A program made the translations under genes and the position numbers. A stretch of 64,000 nucleotides of DNA from the NCBI GenBank assembly GCA_018398805.1, contig JAGFBZ010000179.1:232424-296423 (forward strand), written 5' to 3'. Of the stretch, positions 1 through 64,000 are shown in pieces. The notes under the pieces are model-generated. The model saw only the letters and a list, made by a program, of their open reading frames with translations, was not told where the DNA came from and searched no databases. The stretch's first letter is position 1. Each line of letters starts with the position of its first letter. The stretch is from Hirundichthys speculiger. Lineage: Eukaryota; Chordata; Actinopteri; Beloniformes; Exocoetidae.

Positions 1-112
1 AATATATTTTGATTTACATTGCATTTTGTTACATTCATGCTGTCAATCTGGCCCTTCGAGGGCCACCATGATGCTGATGTGGCCCTCAGTGAAAATGAGT
101 CTGACACCCCTG
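1..112 (-). mobile_element. hAT-like element terminus, truncated by window
   Basis: Ends with GAAAATGAGTCTGACACCCC TG, the reverse complement of the common CAGGGGTGTCAaactc hAT end. A second similar end (AGTTGAAGACCCCTG) stops near 171. The left end is outside the window. Confidence 0.5.
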
Positions 113-349
113 GTCTAAGACATGCAGGGTTGTTGCTTTCAAGAACAGGAGTTGAAGACCCCTGGTCTAGGTCTTTAAAAGTCTACACAACGTTTTCAGA
201 TGTATTCAAAGAGAAACAAGCCTCATCTTACATTTGGGTCAGTTTGGTAAAATCTGGGGACTCGTATCTGATTTTTGAAATCCAAGTGCAGTTAATGCAC
301 ACAAATCCAAGTCAATAATACCTAAATTAGTACGTCTTCCAGCCAGCTC

Positions 350-660
350 TGCTGCTCTGCTCCACCAGCTCCTGGTTCTTAACTCACTTCTTCTATTACC
401 TCTTTGATGTGGTCATCCCAGGGGACACTAAGCTCCATCAAGAGTACCCGCTTTGCACCAATGTCAAGACCATGTCTTCTTCTGGACTCCATCAGAATGA
501 ACTGGATTAACTGAATCAAAGTGAATTGGACTGATTTAGATTGTCCTTCTTTGGACTATATTGAATTTGTTTTCTGCATAAAGTACATTGAGATAACTTT
601 CATTGCGAGCTGGTAATATACAAATAAGTTGAAACTAAACTGAACTGAAATGAACTGATT
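350..660 (+). mobile_element. LINE 3' end, L2/CR1-like
   Basis: The segment with AAGTACATTGAGATAACTTT followed by GCTGGTAATATACAAATAAG and an AACTGAACTGAAATGAACTG tail looks like the 3' terminus of fish L2-type LINEs, which end in AAGTGCATTGAGAT...TATAAATAAA and short tandem repeats. No reverse transcriptase remains here. Confidence 0.5.
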
Positions 661-2163
661 GCATAGAGTCCCATTCACCAGCAGGAGCAGATCTACTACA
701 GCCAGTATCTTTCCAAGTCTACCCTTTGCTTTTCACCCCAGTCCCCAGCAGCATCTCCCTGCAGTGGCCGTTATCCCTCCAGCTGGGATCACCCACCCCG
801 CAACAATATAAGCTGCTGCTAATATCGCTGCTTCTCTGCCCTACAGTCTCAGGTCATCCAGCTAAAGGCAGGAGAGCTACATGTTGACTCACTCTTTCCC
901 ACCAGGCACTGCCTGGACCAGTGCCAACCCCCACTGCTACTATAATGATCATAGAGCAACCTACCCTCCAAGTCATAGAGACAGTAGGTCATGTGACTCA
1001 ACAAAGGTAAACAGCTACACCGCACCAACCTTCCTAGCAGCATAATCTCTGCTATGTTGCAGAGCAGAGAGTGTTCAAATTGCCGCTTATATAATGGACA
1101 TGGACTCATAGATTCCAGCTCCAGCCATCCAGGCATCTTCTCCAAGAACTGTCACTGAAAATGAAGTTTTATTGTGCTGAAAATAAAGCTGGACCATCTT
1201 TTTAGTCCCCACAGTTTACCATTTGAACGTTAGAAGTATCTAGTACTTAGGGATCACTGGGTTCTGGATGAAGTCAGACTAATTGTCCAGTCTTGCAGAC
1301 ATTATGGTGAACCCTACGCTTCCACCATGCAGGCCCTGTAGCAGCAATATGGGTAACCCCATCAGTTAGCAAAAAGTGAGACTGCAGCACTTCCCAGCTC
1401 CTCTGATCTTAAGGCAGGAGATCTGAAACTCTTCCAGAGCGATACCCTTTGTGTTGAGCTGGTGGGAAAAGCAATGTCCTTGGAATGGCCTGAGGTAATG
1501 CAAGCGATGTCAACTGTCCACGTTAGCCGGCTCCTTAGTCAGCTGTCTAAACAACTGATAGACTGCCTCGAGGAGCAGGTCACTGAAGGCTGTAGACTCC
1601 GGTTAGAACCTTCAATAAAGTACACAGTTAAAGGTACTTTCACACCAAATGGACTTACCCTGTAAGAGTAATCCTGTCCAGTCACTGCACTTCAGAAGCC
1701 ACTTGAGAAGCCTCCAGCTGCAATACTTTAGGAAAGTACTTGTACTGCTTTTAATTGGTCTTGATTGTCCCCACCTTATCACTGCCAAAGACCCCATAAT
1801 GTTTGGCCCCAGAGGTGGGCCTGGCGCTGTTCATAAAGTGCTTGACAGGGCGTTCCATGGTCCAGATGGCCTGGCAGCCTATTCCACCTCATGATGGCTA
1901 ACTGCTCTCAGGGCAGTGCCAGAAAACCTTGATTAACATGTGCAATGTCACCGGCAGCTTGTCGTACTTCCATTTAGAAATTAACAGCTGGCAGTATGAT
2001 CCTGTCTGGACCAAGAGGCAGGGAGTATGCTGGAAGCATGGACAGAGAGGATTAAGGTCGGTGACACACTCTGCTAATTCCACACCACTGCTCTGGGTTA
2101 AGAATGTGCCACCGTTGAAAACTGCTGCAGAAGCAGTCGTGCTGATATTCTACAAAACACAAA

Positions 2164-2400
2164 CTGGTGAAGGTACCAGCTGGGCTAAAACCAGTGAAGC
2201 TGAGATTCAAAAGTTCCTTGTTCAAGGATATGTGACCAGGCTCCGGGCACAGGAGGTGGACGGTTCCAGCAAGTCATGGTTTATCCCTCATCACGTTGTC
2301 TACCACGATAGCAAGGACCGTCCACGGTCGCTACCTCAATGAGCAGCTCCTCTTGGACCCAACCTTGGACAGTCAGCCATCAGGGTCCTAGTGAGATTCT
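2164..2400 (+). mobile_element. BEL/Pao-like retrotransposon reverse-transcriptase relic
   Basis: Frame at 2164 reads EAEIQKFLVQGYVTRLRAQE then SWFIPHHVVYH, the start of Pao-type reverse transcriptase. After a frame break at about 2342 it continues YLNEQLLLDPTL. Flanking DNA from 660 to 2163 and 2400 to 2740 may belong to the same decayed element, but no LTRs or further domains were recognised. Confidence 0.6.
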
Positions 2401-2740
2401 GACAAAATACTGTTGCCATCATTGGAGACATTTGGGCAATGTTCAGTTAGACCCAGCTCATACCGGACTACTGTCCATTCTTCATGGAGAAACATGTGAA
2501 GTAGGTATGTGAAGCCTGGTCCAGGTGGTGGAGGGAGCTCCCTGAGATGGCAAACATCTCCCTACTATGTAACGACGCACCTGGATGTTGCCACTGAAGA
2601 TATCTGGAGTGCCTCCAAACAGGCCTACAGTTCAGCAACAAACAGTGATGGAACAGTAGTGATTTCAAGGGGTTTTTTTTGGACAACAACAGTTATTTCT
2701 ATTATTTTTGTGACAATCGCAGTCATAGACTGACGTAAAG

Positions 2741-3685
2741 AGATGCTGTAACTCTGGCAGAGAGAAACACTATGATTAATTATTACACAGCCAAGAACAC
2801 CAACTTAACACATCTAAATAGGTGGAGAACTACCTGTGTGGATGTGGCAAGGGATGCTGGATAGATATGACCTTGCAATCACAGCCACTTCCAGTTTTCA
2901 GAGCTTCAGAAGTAGATAAAATTGGAGTTCACTGAATGACTCAGAGCTGGTATGACAACTGGTCCTCATCCAGCAACAGCTAGCTGTCACCTGAGCTATT
3001 TAGCATTTTTGGTGAACTTGACCTCTGGGCTGTGAATAATGATGTATTTTTTAGTTTACTCATCTGAATTTAGAATGGATGCATGGACAGTTTCAATCAA
3101 AACTAATATAAGATAGTGTTAGTTAACATCAGAGGCGAGCATGAGCAAAGAGCCAAGCTTCTCTTCCTGCTCTCGGCGAAGGTGGACGCTTTCTTTCCCC
3201 ACCCCCACCCTTATCTGTCATGCTGCTGCTGCTCCTGTCTTGTTGTCTTTTTTTGGAGCTCCGCTTTGCATAATCTTCTAATTTTTAAACCATGGATCTG
3301 GTCAGCTGGTCTCTCAATGCAATTGACCAAATTTTCTCGATGAGAAGACAAGAGCGAAGGAGAGCCCTCATGCCTCGATGGGACACAGTCTGGGCTGCAG
3401 ACTGAGAAAAACGGTGAACAGGAATGTTTGTGTGAGTTTTAATGCACACTTATGCATTAAAGGGTACTGTATGGGTGTGTGTGTTGTTGTGTGTTTGGAG
3501 GACACAGAAACAGAAACACAGGCAGGGATCATGGTAAGTGGACCAAGCCCTCTTTAGGATTTGTGACATGCTCTGATTTCAGACATTGATCTAGTAATCT
3601 GAGATCAAGGTTTGTCAGAGACAGCTGGCAGTTTCAGCCACCTTGTGGAGTCAGAACGACACGTCTACAAACTAAATCCATCCCA
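2741..3685. other. Intron stretch, nothing recognised
   Basis: Contains a short pyrimidine-rich part near 3200 and a (TG)-rich spot near 3476-3500. No exon of cacna2d4 or transposon border was seen. Confidence 0.4.
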
Positions 3686-5126
3686 TAGGGGTGTAAAGAT
3701 AAACCGATTTGAATCGGTTATTGGTCCGTGACGTATGAGATCCGAGTGCATCGGTCAATGGAGAACTGGATTGGTAAAAATGCACTACGAACGGTCCGAT
3801 ATCCCATATTTACGGCCATAAATCGGTTTTTTCCTGAGGTCCAGCGACCCAGACCTGCCATTGTTGCCAACGAGTGCTGAACTCTCACGAGACTCCAGTG
3901 TTGAGGTTTTACCTGAAAGAGTCGTGACGTCAGCTACGTAGCTGAGAGAGCAGCTAGCAACATGTCAGACAACGCAGATGAAATATACAGCGCTCCTCAC
4001 CACCGGTAAATGTAGGTAGGAAATGTGAACGTACGCTCGTCTGCCTCGTCCCCGGCGTGGACATCACTAGGTCCTGCTTCTAGTCTCGCTCAGCAACGTA
4101 ACCTCCGAGTACAATCTGACCTGATTGGTTCTGGGTAGGATTTACTGACCGTCCAAGTGTCATTTAAAGGGCCGATTTCTGAAGTGCTCAGTTTGCTTAT
4201 TGGGGCAATTATATGATAATTAAATTAAAAAAAATCTCCCGACTCTGACACCCCCTCTCAAAAAAATAGTAAACTCCTCCGATCTACACTACACACGTAG
4301 ATCACCATTTTTGACTTCAAAATGGCGAATTTCGCCAAAAGGTGAGGAATTTTCATGCCTGAATTATTAGTTATTCAGTGTTTAGAGCTTTTTTGTGATT
4401 AAAAAAAAAATTAAGAAAAGCTAATGTTCAGAGTTACAGGCATCAAAAAGACATGTTGAATTTTACATGCTATTTTCTATAACTGCTTACTAAAGTTTTG
4501 GATCCATGTATCTTGTTGCCAGTGATGTTTTACTGTTGAAGTTCACGAGTGACTGAATCATTAGTCATTCTGAATTTTTGTCTTTAATAGGCATCTTAAT
4601 TGTTTCATAACAACTACGTTTATCAGCTTTATGCTCAGTGTATTCTCACATTAGCAGGAATAATTATATTTGTGCCATCTTTATCTTTTATTTTCTGTTA
4701 TGGGAAAGTAAGAATTGGATTTTAAGTTTGAGCAGAGTTTTGCAAACCTGTGAAGTGAGGCACCAGATTGCGAGTTTTGCGTTTCACTATGTAATGTCAA
4801 TTATCCTCCCAGGTATATTGTAAAGGCTTAAGTTAATGTCTGAATTTATGTTCAGTAGGCCTGGTGTTCTGTCTCTTGGACATTAAATAAACAAAAGAAC
4901 ACTATTTTGAAATTAAATGTGTTTTCTTTTTCTTCTTAGTAATAAAGCAAAATAAGTAGTCGGGGTTAAATTGTCAATTTTATTGAATTGACATGAACCG
5001 AACCATATTGAATCGTACCGAGTCGAATCATTTACTATTTTTTATGAATCGTCCCTGAATCGGATAGTAGCCTGTGAATCGAGATTTGAATCGGATCGTT
5101 TTGTGAGTAAAAGATTCACACCCCTA
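3686..5126. mobile_element. Non-autonomous hAT element, 1.44 kb
   Basis: Begins TAGGGGTGTAAAGAT and ends ATTCACACCCCTA (inverted). An exact 8-bp duplication CCATCCCA lies at 3678-3685 and 5127-5134. The sub-terminal parts carry repeated GAATCG motifs. No transposase frame. Confidence 0.9.
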
Positions 5127-5134
5127 CCATCCCA

Positions 5135-6086
5135 TAATAACTAGTGGTTATGTTTGTTTGTCCTCCTGTGAATTCATTAGCATTAATAAAGAATGCATCA
5201 GTCCAGTAGGAAGTGTCATTTTAAAATGCATGTAAAAGCTTCAGTCTTACTTCTCATCGTTTGACGAAGTCACCCAGATAATCCAGTAGCAAGTCAAGCT
5301 ACGTTCAACTGGACTGGAACTGGTCTGTGCGCTCTACACATGCTACAACAGTCTCCAGCCCAGGATTTGACCTGGAAGTAACAGACAATAAAGACAAGGC
5401 AAAACTAAAACCACAGGTTGTCAAGTGAGATCAGCGACATAACTCCAAAACAAAGCAAGTAGGGTTTAGAACATTTAGTCTGAACAGTTGAAGCTCTGCT
5501 TCTCTGTTAATAATCCATCGTGGTGTCAATGAGAGATCATGTAATGTAGACTGACGGGTATTTGGACTAACGTTCTCCAATTCTCTTAAGGCACCTTCAC
5601 AATACTCAGTTTTCAACCTGCTTTGCAAGACATCAAACTCACGGACAAAAACCCCTCAGAGCCAAGTTGAGTGAGCCAGTGGTTGATGCTCGCATTCAGA
5701 GATGCATCAAAGATGCTCAGTGACACATCACTGAAGTCTCTCAGATAGAAGGCAGGTTGGCTACATAGCCCTCTGAAGTTCTGGAGCTATGATTCCACAA
5801 CAGGACATGGCTTCAGGTCACTGTGAGGTCAAATTCAATGAAGGGGCAATAGTGAAAAAGCAGAAGCATCGGATCATCGCACAGATCAGGCTTCCACTGT
5901 CGGCCCAACTGGTTGACTGTGCTGCTGTCAGATCATTTGGTGTGTGACAGCAATCAGTCACATAGTGTGAACGCCAGAGCAACTTCAAGACTCCACACAA
6001 GAAAAACAGCAAGTGTGAAAAGCAAAATGATCCACTGACATTGAAAGTCGTGTCGTCTATTGTAGTTTACTTGGATCAAAGTCATA
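5135..6086. other. Intron stretch, nothing recognised
   Basis: No coding similarity, transposon border or tandem repeat was recognised in this interval. Confidence 0.4.
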
Positions 6087-6766
6087 CAGTGGTACCTCTA
6101 TTTACGAACGTCTCTACACACGAAATTTTTTAGGTTATGAAATGACTCAAAGAGAAAATATTGCCTCTTGTTACGAAAGAAATTTCAGGATACGAAAGGC
6201 AAAAATCCAGTAGCGCTGCTACTAGCAGCTCCCAGAGTTTACTGAACATAAACATAGCTGTCGGCTCTGAAAGCGGTGCGTCCGAGCTGCTCTGCCATTG
6301 GCTATCGCTTAGCATCTTCCTGGCATCCCATCGGCTAGGAGGGCCCCTTGTCTGTATGAGCGTAACCCAGCAACCAGGTAAACAAACAATTTTTACCTCC
6401 GCCAAGGAGGTTATGTTTTTGTTTATCTGTCTGTCTGTGTTCAAGATAACTCAAAAAGTTCTGGATGGATTTTGATGAAATTTTCAGGAGTTGTCGGAAA
6501 TGGGAAAAGGAAACTTTCGATAATTGTTGCGTTTAGTGGAGGTCTGCGCTCTCCGAGTGCTTTTCTAGTTCTAACATGTATTTCTTACAGGTTTTTATGA
6601 CATTTCATGTATTATTTATAATTTATTACAAAAAATGATGTTCGAATTTTGGGGGGGTTGGAACGGATTAGGGCATTTACATGGAAAACGCGTCTCTACT
6701 TACGAAAGTTTCAGGTTACGAAACTACTTCCAGAACCAATTCATTTCGTAAGTAGAGGTAGCACTG
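6087..6766 (+). mobile_element. Tigger/pogo-like non-autonomous element
   Basis: CAGTGGTACCTCTATTTACG at the left and CGTAAGTAGAGGTAGCACTG at the right are inverted, flanked by TA on both sides. The interior shares a CCTCCGCCAAGGAGGTTATG block with the inverted copy at 18841-19603. No transposase frame. Confidence 0.85.
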
Positions 6767-6768
6767 TA

Positions 6769-8062
6769 TTAGTATAGTGGTCAAATAAACTTGAATGGGA
6801 ACAGTCCTGACCAAAAGTATTAGGTGCTCTATGTTGAATAATAACATTTTTCCATGACAAGATCAAAAATAATTGTAAAAATATGTGTTCGTTTATATGT
6901 TTGCAGGTCTTTTAAACCTGATACCACCAGGGTCACTGGGTCAGTTTTAACAATGTGAAGATCTCTGTAAGGTTTCTCTATGTTATTTAACGTTGTGTCA
7001 CTTGCACCTTTATATGTTTCTTTCAAATAAATACGGAAATCAGATTCTTGGCGCCTAAATGATACAAATGGTACCAAAACTTTCACATGACACACTGGAT
7101 ATCTCTGTTTTCATTTGCAGGACTTTTATTTAAAATAAAAAAAAATAACAAACAAAAAAAGAAAACCTTTCCTGGCACTACCAAATTAAATTAAAACACA
7201 AGGCAGAACCTCAGACCCAACCCAGTGATAGACCACCCACCCTGAGGTTTCTAGCCCAGTCCACATGAATGGATGCACATCTGGGCTGAGGACAGTCACA
7301 TCTGCAGCAGAGGTTGCAGCGTTTGGCCGTTTGCTTCAGTTATTTTGGGCTGTTTGCACAAACTGGAATTAGTTAATGACTTAATCGAGCATTTCTGAGA
7401 GTAAATAACCAGACTAGGCCGTCCTTCCTCACATTAGGGTGGCTAATCCACACTGAGCTTCTTGATCCACAAAGTGACCCGATTACCTTAAATATCCTCC
7501 TTGTTAAAAAACACAGTCTCAGCAGTGTGATGAGAAAACACTGGCGCGGCAACTTTAAATTAAAAAAAAAAAAAAAGAAGGAAAAATCAAAAGGAACCAG
7601 AGCAGATCTAATGACTGCCACAGACCTCGGTGGGAGATCACAACGTTCTCCCAGTGGGCATTACCAGCGATGGTTACATTTGAATATAGTTTAAATATAG
7701 TTTTGTGGAGGAAAAAATAACAGAGTCTGTGCTGGGAAAGTATTTGCAGATTACAGTATTACGGGTTTCTTTGTCATGTTTACATGTTTCAGGTCTGAAT
7801 GTGCCTCCTTCAGTAGCAACAGCTGCATAAAAACTGCCTGTCGTTACTCTGGTTATCTTGGTCCGATATTAAAATCTCTTTGACGATCTGAAACACTTCA
7901 GATCTGTGAGGGGTTCATACTGGCTGATTCAGTTTTGGGTCCATTTGGACGCCTGACCAGGGAACCAGCTTCTCCTCTGTGACCCAGGTAGCACAGGTGT
8001 GCAATGTTCTGGTGTCCGTGAGGTTTCCCGCTCAACACTGACGCCTGAATTTGTTTCCTCAG
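6769..8062. other. Intron before exon 1, nothing recognised
   Basis: Contains A-rich runs at 7130-7160 and 7561-7575. No further cacna2d4 exon was found here. Confidence 0.4.
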
Positions 8063-62143
<54,081 letters not shown>

Positions 62144-62464
62144 GTAAGATCCTCCCACCACCACAGCTTTAAACGGCTCTGTATTGATTATGAGATTATG
62201 GTAAAATATTTGATTAGAGGTCAACGTCACCCCCGTGTTCAGTGATATGCAGAAACTGAACCAACGAGTCAATGAGCCTTGATAGTGTCAGCTGTTTTGA
62301 TAAGAGCGCTGGTCGTGATTTTCAGTCTATGATCGGACCAAAGGGAGGTTTGACTGAGTCTCTTTCTTTTTGGATAAGAGATTGTAATTAAGTTCTTTCA
62401 GTCAAAGCAGATTAAGAAGCATGCAAGTGTCTGCAGCTTTTATGGCTAGTGATTTGGGCCAACA

Positions 62465-63485
62465 AACCGTACCGTACCGTTTTCTTCCGCTTATCCGAGG
62501 TCGGGTCGCGGGGGCATCAGCCGGAGTAAGGAGGCCCAGACCCCCCTTTCCCCGGCCACTTCTTCCAGCTCCTCTGGGGGGATCCCGAGGCGTTCCCAGG
62601 CCAGCCGCGAGACATAGTCCCTCCAGTGTGTCCTGTCCTGGGTCTTCCCCGGGGTCTCCTCCCAGTTGGACCGTGCCCGGAACACCTCACCAGGGAGGCG
62701 TCCAGGAGGCGTCCTAACCAGATGAGCCACCTCATCTGGCTCCTCTCGATGCGGAGGAGCAGCGGTTCTACTCTGAGCCCCTCCCGGATGACCGAGCTTC
62801 TCACCCTATCTCTAAGGGAGAGCCCGGCCACCCTGCGAAGGAAGCTCATTTCAGCCGCTTGTATCCGCGAATCTTGTTCTTTCGGTCACTACCCAAAGCT
62901 CATGACCATAGGTGAGGGTGGGAACGTAGATCGACCGGTAAATCGAGAGCTTCGCCTTCCGACTCAGCTCTCTTCTTCACCACAACAGACCGGCGCAGCA
63001 CCCGCATCACTGCAGATGCCGCACCGATCCGTCTGTCGATCTCCCGCTCCATCCTTCCCTCACTTCGTGAACAAGATCCCGAGATACTTAAACTCCTCCA
63101 CTTGGGGAAGGACCTCATCCCCAACCCGGAGAGGGCACTCCACCCTTTTCCGGCTGAGGACCATGGTCTCGGATTTGGAGGTGCTGATTCTCATCCCAGC
63201 CGCTTCACAACCGGCTGCGAATCGCTCCAGCGAGAGCTTGTAGATCACGGCTCGATGAAGCCAACAGAACCACATCATCTGCAAATACCAGAGACCCAAT
63301 CCTGAGGCCACCGAACCGGATCCCCTCGACACCTCGACTGCGCCTAGAAATTCTGTCCATAAAAGTAATGAACAGAATCGGTGACAAAGGGCAGCCTTGG
63401 CGGAGTCCAACCCTCACCGGAAACTAATCCGACTTACTGCTGGCAATGCGGACCAAACTCTGGCACCGGTCGTACAGGGACCAGT
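62465..63485 (-). pseudogene. RTE-like (Rex3-type) LINE fragment
   Basis: On -, GLRQGCPLSPILFITFMDRI and VFADDVVLLASSS (FADD intact) are the RT palm. Further blocks TKSEx-like, EFKYLGILF, AASAVMRVL and SFLRRVAGLSLRDRVRSS follow in at least three different frames, so the element is broken. The 3' end is GGATAAGCGGAAGAAAACGG plus a short GGTAC tandem. Confidence 0.88.
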
Positions 63486-63855
63486 TTGGGCGTGAACGAG
63501 TTCATTGGGGCAGTTGTGAACGACGCTCTTTCAAAGTTCGCGCACAGTCAAAACCATTCCAGGTTTCCAGCGAACCCCATTTAAAATCCACCACAAATGA
63601 GCCTGATATGTATCTGAGGAAATCAATCAAACATGGCAACACGGCTGTCGCTGCTTGTCACGCTAACAATTACGTCATCAAACGTTTAAAACGAATCATG
63701 AAGGAAGATGAAAGCTGCAGTTACCCAGAGCTGGAGGAGACCCCGACTGCTGGGGGGGATTGAAATATTGAAACGGGGGGAAGGACCTGTTTTTGTCTTA
63801 TAATAAAGACCATTTGGCAGCAAGTTTTTCTTCATATTTTTAATCTACTGTAGAG
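63486..63855. other. Unrecognised segment after the RTE fragment
   Basis: The open stretch to 63763 (HLKSTTNEPDMYLRKSIKHG) has no family I can name. Confidence 0.3.
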
Positions 63856-64000
63856 CAGTGATTCTCAAAGTGTGGGCCGCGGCCCCCTGGTGGGCCGTCG
63901 TGGGACTGCAGGTGGGCCGTGAAAGGTCATTAAAATTAAACAAATGTGTTTTAAATCCTCGATCTTTTTTAAATATGTTTTTAATTTCTGTAAAATATTC
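63856..64000 (+). mobile_element. Non-autonomous hAT element, family B copy 3, cut by window end
   Basis: CAGTGATTCTCAAAGTGTGG then GCCGCGGCCCCCTGGTGGGC, close to the start of 52478-52852. Confidence 0.8.

Overview
The window is vertebrate nuclear DNA, most likely from a teleost fish. It has split genes with GT-AG introns, and its introns are packed with hAT, pogo/Tigger-like, Tc1-like, L2/CR1-like, RTE-like and BEL/Pao-like elements of fish type, plus microsatellites and long minisatellites. The species cannot be named from the sequence.

Two host genes are supported. (1) On the + strand, 28 exons between 8063 and 62143 join in one frame (2403 nt, 801 codons). They encode the middle of a voltage-gated calcium channel alpha2delta subunit, best matched from memory to CACNA2D4. 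The first exon(s) with the signal peptide lie upstream of base 1 and the C-terminal exons lie beyond base 64000. (2) On the - strand, inside the 23.8-kb intron between exons 24 and 25 (31615-55391), lies a complete three-exon gene for a leucine-rich-repeat single-pass membrane protein, LRTM2 (42154 down to 38060). The mammalian CACNA2D4 locus also hosts LRTM2 in antisense, which supports both names. The teleost a/b paralogue cannot be decided.

Layout. 1-8062: upstream intron with a LINE 3' end, a BEL/Pao reverse-transcriptase relic, a 1.4-kb hAT element and a Tigger-like element. 8063-31614: exons 1-24, covering the VWA_N region, the VWA domain with its MIDAS, and the Cache-like region, with introns full of non-autonomous hAT elements, most flanked by readable 8-bp target duplications. 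Three introns or intron parts hold tandem arrays: a 99-bp hairpin unit, a 50-bp unit and a 29-bp satellite. 31615-55391: the large intron with the 3.7-kb satellite, lrtm2 (whose second intron holds a three-deep nest of hAT insertions), a TIR element carrying a 20-bp minisatellite, a poly-C tract and further elements. 55392-64000: exon 25, a second TIR element with the same 20-bp minisatellite, L2/CR1-like and RTE-like LINE relics, a 15-nt microexon (exon 26) and exons 27-28.

I found no new enzymatic or defence system. The notable features are structural. One TIR transposon family carries the same 20-bp minisatellite in two copies. There is a transposon nest whose insertion order can be read from target duplications, a candidate 15-nt microexon, and hairpin-rich tandem arrays inside the pre-mRNA. 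The long open frames over the minisatellites are artefacts of a stop-free repeat unit and are not annotated as genes.
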